DNA from: Temnopleurus reevesii
Lineage: Eukaryota > Echinodermata > Echinoidea > Temnopleuroida > Temnopleuridae
Length of the DNA: 64,000 nt
Direction: 5' to 3'
NCBI GenBank assembly: GCA_036244855.1
Contig: BQKZ01001562.1
Coordinates: 1-64,000 of the forward strand
Shown: positions 9,601-22,300 of the stretch, in pieces
Position numbering within the stretch: the stretch's first letter is position 1
Layout: each line of letters opens with the position of its first letter
Notes under the pieces: model-generated
What the model saw: the letters and a program-made list of their open reading frames with translations, nothing else
Database searches by the model: none
Told to the model about the DNA's origin: nothing
Made by a program: the position numbers and the translations under genes

Positions 9601-12600
9601 CTTTATCATGTCTAACAGTCACCTTCAATAAAGAGACACTCATGACAATTACAGATACATCTTTTTGACAAAAATTTAATGAAATTCAATGGAAAATTCC
9701 ATTCAGGACACTGTATAAACCAACCATAAATATTTAGGAAAACAATAATACGATATTGTCCAATTTCAATCTGAAATGCCTAAAGGTAGTACCTACACTT
9801 ACAAGGTGCTACTCTGCTTTGATTGGAAATCAAAACCATCAAGGCTAAGAAATGATATCATTTCTACTATTTCATGAAGAGGTTGAAATGCTTTCAAAGC
9901 ATATCATTGCCCAACATTGAATTTCCATAGTCTCCAATATTACAGGCAACTTAAACTTTCGCCTCCCTCAGGAGTTATGATTGTATCCATACTCAATGTA
10001 AAACATTTTTTTGAAATTTTTGTAGAGAAATAGGAGAAAAGATTAGCACAGATGAAGAAAAATCTAAGAAAAAGATAGATGCAACTATTTATTTTGCTTC
10101 ATCTCTTTCTTTTGGTCATTTTATACATTTGACTACTATTACTTTTTCCTATTTCATTCCATACTTCACAGGCCCATAGTCAAAGCAAATGCTTGCCATT
10201 GAATATACCCGTTTTCAAAGGGGTGGGCCTCATTTGTTGAGCGTTACAATTAAAATATTGACCAATGGGACAATCAAAATCATAATATTGGCTGAAAAGA
10301 ATGAGGCACAGACTATTTGGATTCTTCTGAATATTAGCTTGTGAATTCATCCTATTTCACATCTGACTGCTTAATCAGTATCCAGTTTGATATAAAAGAA
10401 AAAAGATTAAAAACTATAGACAACCACCTGATTGTTTCATTGAAAATGGGAAACCCTGTTTAAGGGAAGGGGTAGTAAAATTCATATAAAATTATAGAGA
10501 ATCAAAAAAGCATTTCCACACATTTAACAAGATGAAGGTAATCACTAAAATGTATAAATTATGACCAAATACAAGACAGACTAAACACTTACGATTATCA
10601 TAATTATATATACCATATTTACAATCATAGTCATCATGTTTTCTTTTTTATCCAAAACAGGCACTTCTTAAACCAAACAAAGCAGTTTGGCGTGATACTC
10701 AAGGTACATCTGTTAATTTTTTTCTACTAAATAAAAGAAAATGATTCAAGAAACTTTCCACATTAGTGGTAGTTCACTAAAACGAAGCTTGGTAGCATCA
10801 GTATGCCAGTCTTACATCTAATCATAATCATTCACAGAATTTCATGTTTCTTCAATTATGTAAGTCATTGATAAATACATTTCTAATGACTGGATTGATA
10901 ATTTGGGGGGAAAACTATAAAAAAGAAATTGTTGTATGATTTATTCATTTCACTTTGACATTCCATAATAATGCTATAAGAATGCACATTTTGCATTATA
11001 AATAAAATGATGCACATCAGGTATTTCATTTAATTTGATGATCAAGGAATGATTTTGAGATAGCATGTATTACAAGGACTAAAAGTACAAAAACATCTAA
11101 GTGATAACATATCATTTTCATCATATATTAATTTACGTAAATTGAATTAATTAATAACAAAAATCATTTCTCAACACCGGTAAATTGCACCCAAATGTCG
11201 AAATCTATGAGGAAAATAATTTTTCTATCTGCCCCATAGGTTACACCTAAAATGAAAACATAATACTATTTCTTCAACAATTCCAGATATAGCTAAAGGC
11301 ATTCTATGAAAGGTCGGAATTTGAAATAACAAGGCTCATTAAAAAAAAGAAAATATCTTTGACAGCCTCTATCTATCTTAAATAAGACTCTCTTTGGTTG
11401 GTTTTTGTGAAAGGAATCTAAACTATCTTAGCAAAGAAATAAAATTCTAATGGATAAAATACAAATAATAATGATAAAAAGACCACTGTCTTGTTGAATT
11501 ACCCTGCTGTTTCAGATATTAACACAAAGTTCATAGTTCAATATTTACATAACAAGACCAGTCGTATAACAAATCCTTATTACACCAGCGTTTTTCATTT
11601 AAAAAAAACTTTACAATCTAGCACTTTCTGGTGACACAAATGGATGGTAGAACTTTTTTTCTTTCCAATAAAAGTAAATAGGTCACTTGACTTTCTCTTC
11701 TCACATCAAAAAGTAAATAGTTTCATTTTTTTTTACAAATTGTAGCAAAAAACTGCACCATATCATGATAAAGTATCTCTACAATATAATAACTTAAGCC
11801 AGATTTCCTTTTTCTAGGCAAGTCTCTTGGCGGCTACTCTAATCTGGCTGTGGTGATTAATAAAAATGGTGCAAACATCTGTACTGATAACCAAAAATGT
11901 GTCACAGAGTGTACAGTGTATGTTCTAAATGAGGTGTGAACATTAATGTGTTGTTTCTTAAGACAAATGTGTGGTGTAAGATAGACAAGTGTTGTGAACA
12001 TTAATGTGTTGCGTATAGACCAGTGCAAAGACTAGGCATGTGAAATGTGCAAATCTTTCTTATTTGGAGTGGCTGCAATACCAAAATTGATTCTGAAGAT
12101 AAGGACACATAATATTTTGACATTTTTGTTATCGAATTGCGCCAACATGGATACCATTATGACTGTTCAAATGGAAACCACAGCACGTTTCATTGTATTC
12201 ATTCCAAGTAAAATAATCCACATTTACTTTTATCACAAATGTGTTTCTCATTCAAATAATCATCAGATATATGTGTACAGCTCATATCAAAATGTTCAAG
12301 TGTTAAAGCAGCCAAGTGGGGTGAGCATCTTTATTTTCACAACAGAAAACAGAGCAAAATAGGCTATAGTTGATTTTATATCATCACTTAATATAATAAA
12401 ATTTTAAAGCTTGCCAATTTAGTGCCAAAGATTTTGTGCAGAAATTTCACATTATTCACTTGTGCACTTAGTGATTGAAATATATATTCTGATAATTTGT
12501 GTGAAGTGCACAAAGATAAAGGGAATGATTGGAATGGGCTGTTGATTTTAGTGCAGTCTTTTTAAAAGTGATTTATATAGAAGTGAGGTGAGCCAACTAA

Positions 12601-13258
12601 ATGGGCTATGTGTGTCCTAAAAATATTCTCATCAAATATTACATCCAAGCACACACTGATATTTTCAAAAATGTATCTGCAAGTTGCAAGTACTGGTCAA
12701 TATATGAAAATAAATAGCATATCCAGGAACTTTAAAATGATTCTTCTTATAGTTTAACCAAAAAGAGAATATAAATCAAACATATAGATACCCAATCCAT
12801 ATTGTAACATCTCTTTTTCTATTTGACTTAAGAAATAAAATAAAGTTACCTAAAAATTTTTGACACAATTTCAAACAAGATATTTCATTGTAACATAATT
12901 ATACTACTCAATATATATACTACAAAGAAAGTAATTAACTGCACTCGGTAGAACTTCTAGAATTTTCTAATAATTTTCAAAATCTACAATCACATAACAG
13001 TACAATATACACAGACACTGGGAATTAATTTTCACCAATTATATACTCATGATTACAATCCATTTTTCTTCAAAATATAAACATCTGAAGGAAACAAGAT
13101 ATCTTATAAACAATAATTAAATTGGTCTTCTCTCTCTGCCTTAAATAAACATAATATACACATAATATAAGATTGCTAAGCTAGAATAATCTCTCTCACA
13201 CACTCCCTCACTCTCTTTCGCTCTCTTACATGCACCATGTGATTTAGAGGATTAATGG
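9601..13258. other. AT-rich region between convergent genes; part may be 3' UTR of the RNA-binding gene
   Basis: No domain-bearing frame. Since the RNA-binding gene ends at 13259 on the - strand, the stretch just below is expected to be its 3' UTR. The first AATAAA seen on the - strand is at 12330-12335; further copies (for example 10088-10093) would allow a longer one. Confidence 0.45.
12330..12335 (-). terminator. Poly(A) signal candidate of the RNA-binding gene
   Basis: TTTATT on the + strand is AATAAA in the gene sense, about 920 bases after the TAA stop. Other candidates exist downstream. Confidence 0.25.
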
Positions 13259-13344
13259 TTACCATGGCAACTGCATCACTGGAACACCAACTGGGGTTGC
13301 ATTGACGGTGATAGCTGATGAGTAGTCATTTCTATTCTCTTGGG
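13259..13344 (-). CDS. Terminal coding exon of the two-RRM protein
   Basis: 86 bases, acceptor taacag, phase 1 entry, stop TAA at 13259-13261. It encodes [20 protein letters not shown] then PVMQLPW. Support is the exact phase with the GTGAGG donor at 13876 and the higher local GC. In another frame the same exon reads to TGA (after the second donor), so isoforms are possible. Confidence 0.65.
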
Positions 13345-16300
13345 CTGTTACCAATAAGATAAAACAAGGACAATTTATTGAAAATCAAAATATACTTCAA
13401 AATCAACTATGGTTAAACAGTTCTTAAATCATCACATTTTCATATTACATATTGGGTATGCAACACGTGGTCTAAGCTTAAAGAGTATAAATGAGAATAA
13501 TACATAACAGTTTTAACAAGATCAGTTTATAACATTGTGTGCATTGAATTCCTTTATCTATCTATTCCTAAGAATCAGTAGTATTTTAAACTAGATCTTT
13601 TATCATTCTTTGCAAATTTGTATAAACCAATGACAGATTTTTTATGAAAATTTTTGTCTTGACAGATAGAAAAGAAAAACAAGAATGGTTAAAATGAAAT
13701 AAAGGTGGATATATATGTATAAGGTTAGTTTCTTTATATAAAATCTTACTTCTAGAAATGGCTGACAAGTTCACAGCCGTATGGATAAGGCCATTCAGCC
13801 ATCTTGGGTGTGGAAGTGGTATGGACCACAGCGGGTTGGTGCAAAGGGGAAAATTCTAGTGTAGACCTCACCTCACCCATATTTGCCTTGGCAAACTCAA
13901 CTCGAAGGCCACCACGGTCACTAGACTTCAGCATCAACCCCTGAAGGTGGGCTAGGGCTTGCATTGCAAACCCAACGTTCTGTAGAGAGGCAAGGAAAAA
14001 GAGAGAGAGAATTAGATTTCAGCATCAATGCCTGGAGTTGGGCTAGCACTTGCATTGAAAACCCAACGTTCTTGAGAGAGAAAGAGAATTTGACTTCAGC
14101 AAACCTGATGTTCTGAAGATGAGGGAAAAAAAAGAGAGAATCAAACGCACAGCTCTACGCATGACTTGTGACCATTTCTCTAATGCTACCTCAGCGGATA
14201 GTGCAAGAAAGGGTCACAAGTCATTCGCAGAATCATGCATACATCTATGAAAAGATTTATGAAGCACAACCTTGGTGTGATTAAACAGAAGCGGAAAGAG
14301 TTATCCTAGGAAGATAAATGTTAAGAATATGGGATGCATGTCATGCCCTAACATTCATAACAATTTTAAGTCTTGTAATTGCCTAATGGAGACCAATGAT
14401 AACAATGATCATGATTGTTATGATGTTGATTTGAATTCCACATTTACCCCTGAACGTTTGCATAAGATTATCTTTCATGAATCAGTCTACTTTCTTATAA
14501 ATGTTGCTTCATTAAATTGATTTTTCTTTAAATTGAAAGAGCTTTCAAAATTACCGTTGTGCAATCATATGTGATCATTCTGTCATAATACATATTGCAC
14601 AGGATTGCAAAGGTCATGATTTGTAGACCCCCACCACCTGATTTGTAAAAAGGTATCAAAAGAGTCCGTAGCCAATTTACAGATTAGCAAGCAATGATTT
14701 GTTAATTACCTGGAATTCCACAAAGCAGCATGGAGCACCTCCTTTGTTATGCATGCGTAGTCGGTTAAAACCTGGGAGGCTGTAGAATAAAACAAACATT
14801 CAAAAGCATTTTAATATAATTAGAATTGATTCTACACAGCATGAGCCATTTGGTATCTACATTCCATCAATTATAAGAAGTATTTACTCTTATGAAAATA
14901 AATATTATTACATTGTGTTTAAAAATTGTATTAGGATCATGTACGTAAGCCAGAACCATAATAATGAATTGAAGAGAATAGAATAGTGTCAATAATAAGG
15001 AATTGGTCATTCCAACTAAAAAGGGCATTAAACTTCCGTATGCCCTACTATCAGCATTCTTATAACACTAAATATTTTAGATAAAGTAACACTCCTACAG
15101 AAAACACAAAATAATGGCATGCTTGATGATCGTTGTTAGACCCTCACATTTTCATTGCCATTTTCTGATGGTTTAGATACTTGCAAAAATGAATGTGATT
15201 CTAACGTGAAAAGTACAGGTGAAACCGTGCGCTCTGTGGATCAAAGTTTTAAACAGATGGATTCCACTGGTTTGAAGCACTGGATAAAACCATTCCTTTG
15301 TTAGGAGAAAACTGCTCAAATGATTATGTGCTCATGAATCTAATGAATGTGAACATTACCTAAGCAGTCTTTGATAAGATTCAACATTTATGTGAGGTGT
15401 TCATCAAAATGACAGAAAGCATCAACATCTGAATCTAACAAAAACTGCTAATGGAACGAAGAGTTTGGCATAAGAAGTGCTGTAATCTTGAATCAAGTCT
15501 TGCCTCTTAAAACACAATAGAAATACTTTTAAAAATGCTTTTTTTCAATATAACATATTTTTAAAAAAATTCTATGACACTTAATTCATTGAAAATTTTT
15601 AAAGAAGATTGTTGATCTAAATCAAAGCTTGATTCAAGAAAACAACTTTTGCATAACATTTCTTCGATGTTTGAAACTTTCAGCCTGGTGTCTTGAAATC
15701 ATGTCTCCCTACCTCAAATTTGAGTTGAGCTAGGTTGCACGTACCAAAGGAAGCAAAGATTTCAGAGAGAGAAGAGAGAAGAAGAGGAAAAAGTGTGTGT
15801 TTGAGGTCAACTCACCACCTGAGTGTGTCACGTAATTCCTGCTCGGATGTGTTTGTTCCCAGGTTGGCCAAAAAAAGCGTTGAGCAGGCGGCCCCCGAAT
15901 TAGCCATGGCAACCATAGTGGCCGCGTTGGCCATACTGATGGGTATGGTTGGTTGGTGGGGAAGGGGTGTGTGTGGCGTGGGGGTATGTGCGACGGCCTG
16001 AGGGGTGTGGTGAGGCTGCATAGTGTCAACAATCAACAACATCCAAGAGACATGGGGAGAAGGGAGAAAATGAAAAGTCAATCAGTCCCAATTGCATGTG
16101 TGATCTTATAAGAGATGCAAAAGAAGTGATGAATTAGGCGTTTCAATATGGTAATATTTTAAAACCATTGCGATACAGTTAATCAATTTCTTGGTAATGC
16201 ACAAAATAATAATAAAAAGAACATTCCAAATATGTTCTCTCTTTGTGTGGTTTCACATTAGAATAGGCAGGTATCATGGAAAGAACTAAAATACAATTTT

Positions 16301-19300
16301 TGCCATATTAACTACAAATATTAATTACTTTGAATGAGCAAGGAAAATGTATGTAGTAAGACAATGATAAAAGTGAAATGCAATAAAGTGAGTGTTTAAA
16401 GTCAATATGAGTTGAACATCTCCTTGGTCACATCTACCAGTTCACCTTTTTGTATGTCAGAAGTAATCCACAGCAATTTCTTCATTTCACATATCTGCTG
16501 TGTACTTTATTTGCAATTATATTGATGATAGAGGAGGGATGAAAAATGCAAGTCCAAGCTATCAAAATTATTAAAACAAGATAGTTCTAAAATATTATCT
16601 TAAAAACATAATAATTCCTTTTCAACATATTGCATGTTTGCGTTGAAATATGCAAATAGGTACGGATCAAATGTTATTAAACACATCACTTAGTTAAATA
16701 AAAATTGTTCTAAAAAGACAATGAAACATCTGTTGTTAATGTATTATCCATATAAAGCTGTCATTGGCCCTTATGAATGATCATGTGAACGTTTGCATCC
16801 TAGGTATACAATCATATCCTGTGTACTTTTCATCATTTGATCAATCCCTTTCATTATTTTAGTTGATTTTAAATCATTCCATCTGTCAAAGGAAATGTCA
16901 TCTTATACAGGAATAGTCCTATCAATTCAACACTTCCTCTCATAAAACTTTTGTCACATATACAACTGATTATCAGAGTGGGTTCCCTTTCTTTTAAACA
17001 CAGGTGTTTACATATAATTACGAGCAACTTGACATGAAGTACTCCCATTAAACACAAATTGATGGATTAATACATAAAGATATGCAATATGTAACGATGG
17101 TGACTGCATCCATAAAAAAGCCTTCAGTACGCGATGATTAGTATTCATCAAATAAGCTGACATAGCGCGCTACAATACTCCCCCTTCGTTCAGAATATTA
17201 CTCTACAGATTGATAATAAATAGAATTGGACATCCAAATGAATTGTAAACCAAATTCTTCAAAGCATGATCATCCATGACTTAAATAAGATGCAATTTAA
17301 ATGTCTGCAAGTATGTTTATGAAATCGGTTTGGGAAAACGGTGTATAAGGGCTTTACAGGTAAATGCTGAAGTACTGTGAATAGGCCAGAAAACTTGATG
17401 ACAAATGCTGACAATTGCATAAAAATCTACTCAGGTATTGTACTATCAGCATTTGTGCCAGAAATGCTGTTGCAAAAAGTTGCATGTGCTAAAACTTCAT
17501 TGGATGCAAGATTTAGGAATGCATTTTTGAAAGTGCATTTAAAGGTTTGTGCACTTGATTTGTTGTGCTTTTGAGAATATTACATGCTCTGCTCACACAA
17601 TCTAAAAACTCCAAAATGACATGATGTGCACATTGGATGCTTGGAATAACTGGTCTAAACACAGCAAATCAGTGAAACTTGCATATAACTACTATGATCT
17701 CAAGTAGATTCTAACTTTACATAATCAACTACTGAATTGGCATATTCAGGGAATGGCTCTGATGGCAGCCATTGATGAATCTTACCGGGAGAAATATGTT
17801 GCATAATGCTCATCAAAATTACCAATTACCCATACCAAATAATGCCGTAAAATTTAAACCTACACCTTCAAAATGAACTCCCCTCTTTCCCCAAGCCATT
17901 CCAAATATTTTTTTTTGTTAAAGTTAATAGCATAGTTAAAGCACTTGCTTGATTATGTAATTTGTTGTTTCAATTACTGTATGTCATTTAGGGGGTGTTG
18001 CTCAAAAGTTGCAATTGATCGCAAGTTGCAGTTGATCGGAGCGCGCCAATCAAAACCATTGTTTTATGCGGGTCTAGTTAAATGCGCAATACAATGTGCA
18101 AAGTTGCAGTTGATTTGCAGTTGATTTTTGAACAACACCCCCTTAGTGTGGAAATGTTTGCTTTGAATCAATTTTCTGTTACACGTGATTGATTAAATGT
18201 GATTGTTGGCTAAGTGCTTAATCACTGTGATTCCAATAAAGGATTCTCAGAGTCCCAGCATAGTCTGGGAACCAACTGGTTAAGACACTGGTGCAAATTG
18301 TGACTAATTTTGTTATATTTTATGCTTTCTTAATCAACATCAAAGATGTAAATATGTGAACACTCAAGCATATCGATTTCTTTTAAACTAAAGATTCAAA
18401 GAATTGTTTTTTCTGATATTGATATTTTTCAAGCTGGAATGATAATGACATTGTTTATTTCTTGAATCTAATGCAACGTTAAGAATTTACTGAATATTAC
18501 TTCATCCCGATGTGGACACGGACAATTCCATGGCTTTGTCATGTCCGTTAAGCTACCATCAAGTGCATGGAATCCCTTGACATTTCATATCTGTGCAACA
18601 GATACTATATGTTTCATACATACTGAATCTCAAGGAATTTCAATAAATAGTTTTCATAAGATCCAACTTTTTTGGCATAATGGAAGCGACACTTTCATGG
18701 AATTGCCCCCACACATTAACGGTGTAAAGTAAGGCAGGCTATTATGAGAGATTGCATTTTCTTACCAAGACATACGCTAGCCTTGCTCCATCAGTCACAG
18801 GTAACTGTGCATGAATGGCTGGCTGGCCTAACACCGGATGATGCACACCACCAGTCGAAGGCGTTAAATCTGTGTAGGATAATCTGAAAGGAACCAAGAC
18901 AAATACAATGTCAAAATATAATGTTAACCCTCTCATTACTGGCTACTTTTTGAGAAAATCGCAACTTTCATTTTCAATCCAATTTGTCAGAAATGGAACT
19001 CAGACGATACCCCTAAGTCTGTTGTATTCACTGGAAAGCTGCAGTCTCTAGCTTTTCAATGGTACATAACTCAACAGTAGAGGGTAGTATATAGTGAAAC
19101 AAGAGCAGATTCGTTCTTCCTTGCAAACAGTTTTCTATGATGCCAAAATGTGACTAAGGGAGTGAGAGGGATAAACAAACCAAGTGGAGGTATGTTGCTT
19201 TATATAGAATGCCATCAAAGATGAGATTTGAATTGTTCTCTTCATTAATAGAAACATTGATGTTAATAGTTGATAAGCCTAAAAAGTTGAGAATTAAATG

Positions 19301-22300
19301 CAATGTTTAAATAATTACTATCTTTTCATGACGAAATCAACAAATAGATACTCCCAGATTTGTGATAATGGAAAGTAATAAATGGAAAAAAAATAAATGG
19401 AGGTGATACCATTAAAAGGATGAGCAGTAAATGACATATTTTAACACTAATTGTTATTTCTTTCTCATACTCCACTTTTGAGAGATGAGATCAGTATAAA
19501 ACACATAAATGCTGTTAATGTATATATTAGTTACAGTTGATTTCTGATACATCTCCTACATCAATAGTAGCAGAAAAATCAAATATGCCAATTACATGCT
19601 TTGAAAAAAAAATGTCTTTGCAGATTTTAATATAAAGAGATGATTTGAAAGTTCATAGATTACAACTCATATTTCAAACTGTTCCACACTGCCCATTATG
19701 AATACTTCCTACGATGTGACAAGTTGCTTCCAAATCATTTCAATCCAACGCAGGGTCCAGGGTCCATTTCGCTTTTTTCGTTATAAACAGGAATTCTACA
19801 ATGGAGGACTTTTCTCCAATTCAACATTTGCTCTAAAGTGTTATCCCTTATGACATAGTGTTGATTTCTCTTTTTGAGCATGAAAATGAATCTAACTAAA
19901 CCCTCCCAAGACAGTCATTTAACGAAAGCATTTTATTTGAGGAAAATGCATTTATGCCATTCCTAATCTGTGCATTCACTTGTGTTTGCAATGAATGACT
20001 TCACATTGAAGCACCCCCAGTCAACGGGATTGCATTACATGCTTCTATAAACAAGTTGGAATTCGTGAAGCTCGACTAATCGTTTGACAGCGAGCATACC
20101 AAGGAATCTGTTCACTTTGACACTAATGTGAGTGCTTGCTCTCACATTCAATTTACATCAATGGGCATCAACGTCAGTTAGGTGTTAGAAAGCAAAGTGA
20201 GTACTGGCAATCACAGAGGAGAGAAAGGAGATAGAGAGATAGAGAGATAGAAGGTGAGATGTATGATAGAGGAAAGAAAGATCCATTATTCAAGGAGTAA
20301 AGAATGGAAAGATGGAAACAAAATAAGAGAGGAAAAGAAATATATGAAAAAAAAGGAAAGATTATCTGGATTGGAATAGTAGAAAGGAGCAAGGAAGGGA
20401 GAGTTGGAATAATGGACAATTAGTTTCACATATTACATCAAAGATTTGTACATTTTATATTCTACAAAGAAGAAGATTTGGATTAAAAGGGGTGTCATCA
20501 ATAACTTCATATATCTTTTTTATTGCAAGTTAATGTTTTGAAAGCCACTAGTATATGAAGTTTGGAAGAAAAGATACGATTGTTGTACACAACGGACTTT
20601 GAATGAGCTTGATTTATTTTCTCGAAGAGCCAAGAGTATGCAGTGTTGATGTCAGAGAGGTGTCAATTATGTGCTAAAAGACAATTAAACTGTGCTTTCT
20701 AATCTGATTTCAAAGGTTCTCAAAATGACAACATTACTTTTATTAGGTATGAAAGATGACTCAACTAATTTAGCAATCAATCCTGGATACATTAAAGTCC
20801 TTATTTACCTAAGAGTATAAGATACTTCACAGATCAATGTGATGGGTATGAGTCTATCATGCAGTCACTGATTGGCAGTTGTGTTTAATTGCCCTTTGTA
20901 TCATGTCATACAGATACAGGTGTGGTATACACTTTTACTTGAATTCACCCACAAATCTAGAGACACTATGACATTTCAATCCTGACCACTGAATCATTCA
21001 GTCCGCATGACAGAACAAACACACAAATGCAAGACGCTACAAAGTGAGTGTAATGGCTTCCCTTCCCCTAGTCAGCTCCAATGCACTTGATGCATGGACG
21101 GAGACAAGCAGGCAGAGAAACACCTCATAATTTAGAGCTCCATCTGCAGTACCCAGTCAAACCAATGTCTCATTATAATTGAGATGTAGCTTCAGAAAAG
21201 CACTTAACACTTTCATGTTCACTAATCACATACAGTTCTGTACATAAGTAAATGAACAGTTTAATAAAAGACAGGATAATATTCATTGTATTGAGCTGTA
21301 TATCTAGTGTTGGTGCTTTAAAGATCATATTGATTGAAGGTATATCCTCTGAAATAATACATGAGCACAAAAAGGGCCCCTTTAGCTAAATAAACAGAAT
21401 TTACTTAGTCCTACGATTTTAGAGGTTGTCAGAATACCTATACCAATTAACACTAAGAAACACTTGTGTACAATTCAAGGCAATTTTATAAGCTGTTTCG
21501 GGCTGTTTTTTAAAGCAATGAAACCAGAGAATGGGTTACATTCTCAGACATTTCCATGCATTTCCGTAATTGACTTGCCCCTTGAGGCCGAAGCATGGAT
21601 TACTTGTTATGATTGATAACAGCTTAGGTGATCCATGTGATGACATTTTCATGTAAAACAAACACATCACAAATCACGAGGATTCATGTTCATGAGGAAT
21701 GCATGTGATGTAGTCATCTACTTGAGACGCACCACATGAATGCAGACTGTGGAATTCAATAACAAACAGCACAAGACAGTCATGATGCCAGTTAACATGT
21801 GCTTACCATATTTCATGGAAGATGGAAAAAATACAAAGGAGAGCAAATATCAAATTGAAGTTCACCACAGCCACATTAATAGCAGCTACAGGCATAGAAT
21901 AAATTAGCCTAAGGCAACCTGGGGCAATTGCTGTAAGTGCCCTCTTGCTTGCCTTGGCGCCCTTTTTTCCCTATACTTGTCTATTGTTTTGGCTTGAGTA
22001 GAAAACTGCCCTTCGTCAAAAACTGCCTTGAATCTAACGCCCTGAATTAATTAGCCTAAGGCAACCTGGGGCAATTGCTGTAAGTGCCCTCTATCTTGCC
22101 TTGGTGCCCTTTTTTCCCTATACTTGTCTATTGTTTTGGCTTGAGTAGAAAACTGCCCTTAATCAAAATTGCCTTGAATCTAACGCCCTGATTAAAGGCC
22201 TGCTGCTATATATTCATCATCCTTCCTGTCCTATCACCCTAATCTCTGAACTTGGTCCCCTTCAAGAAAATAAAGTGTAAACTTACGGATGGTGAGCCCA

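Larger units (their letters stand above)
13980..14709. other. Intron with partial exon copies and a hairpin
   Basis: Intron between the last two RRM2 exons. It contains two degenerate copies of the exon's 5' part (14014-14140) and a strong inverted repeat (14153-14231). The rest is AT-rich. Confidence 0.7.
18884..22286. other. Intron with repeats
   Basis: Holds the piggyBac-like MITE near its 3' end, a purine-rich tract at 20214-20410 with (AGAGATAG) units, and a 147-base tandem duplication near its 5' end. No exon recognised. Confidence 0.6.

Noticed and set aside
14175..14205. TGAGGTAG (let-7 seed) on the - strand in the hairpin loop
   Set aside because: The following bases do not match let-7 and the motif is in the loop, not the stem.
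18510..18716. Weak inverted repeat around CAATTCCATG
   Set aside because: Only about ten bases match exactly and no target duplication is visible.
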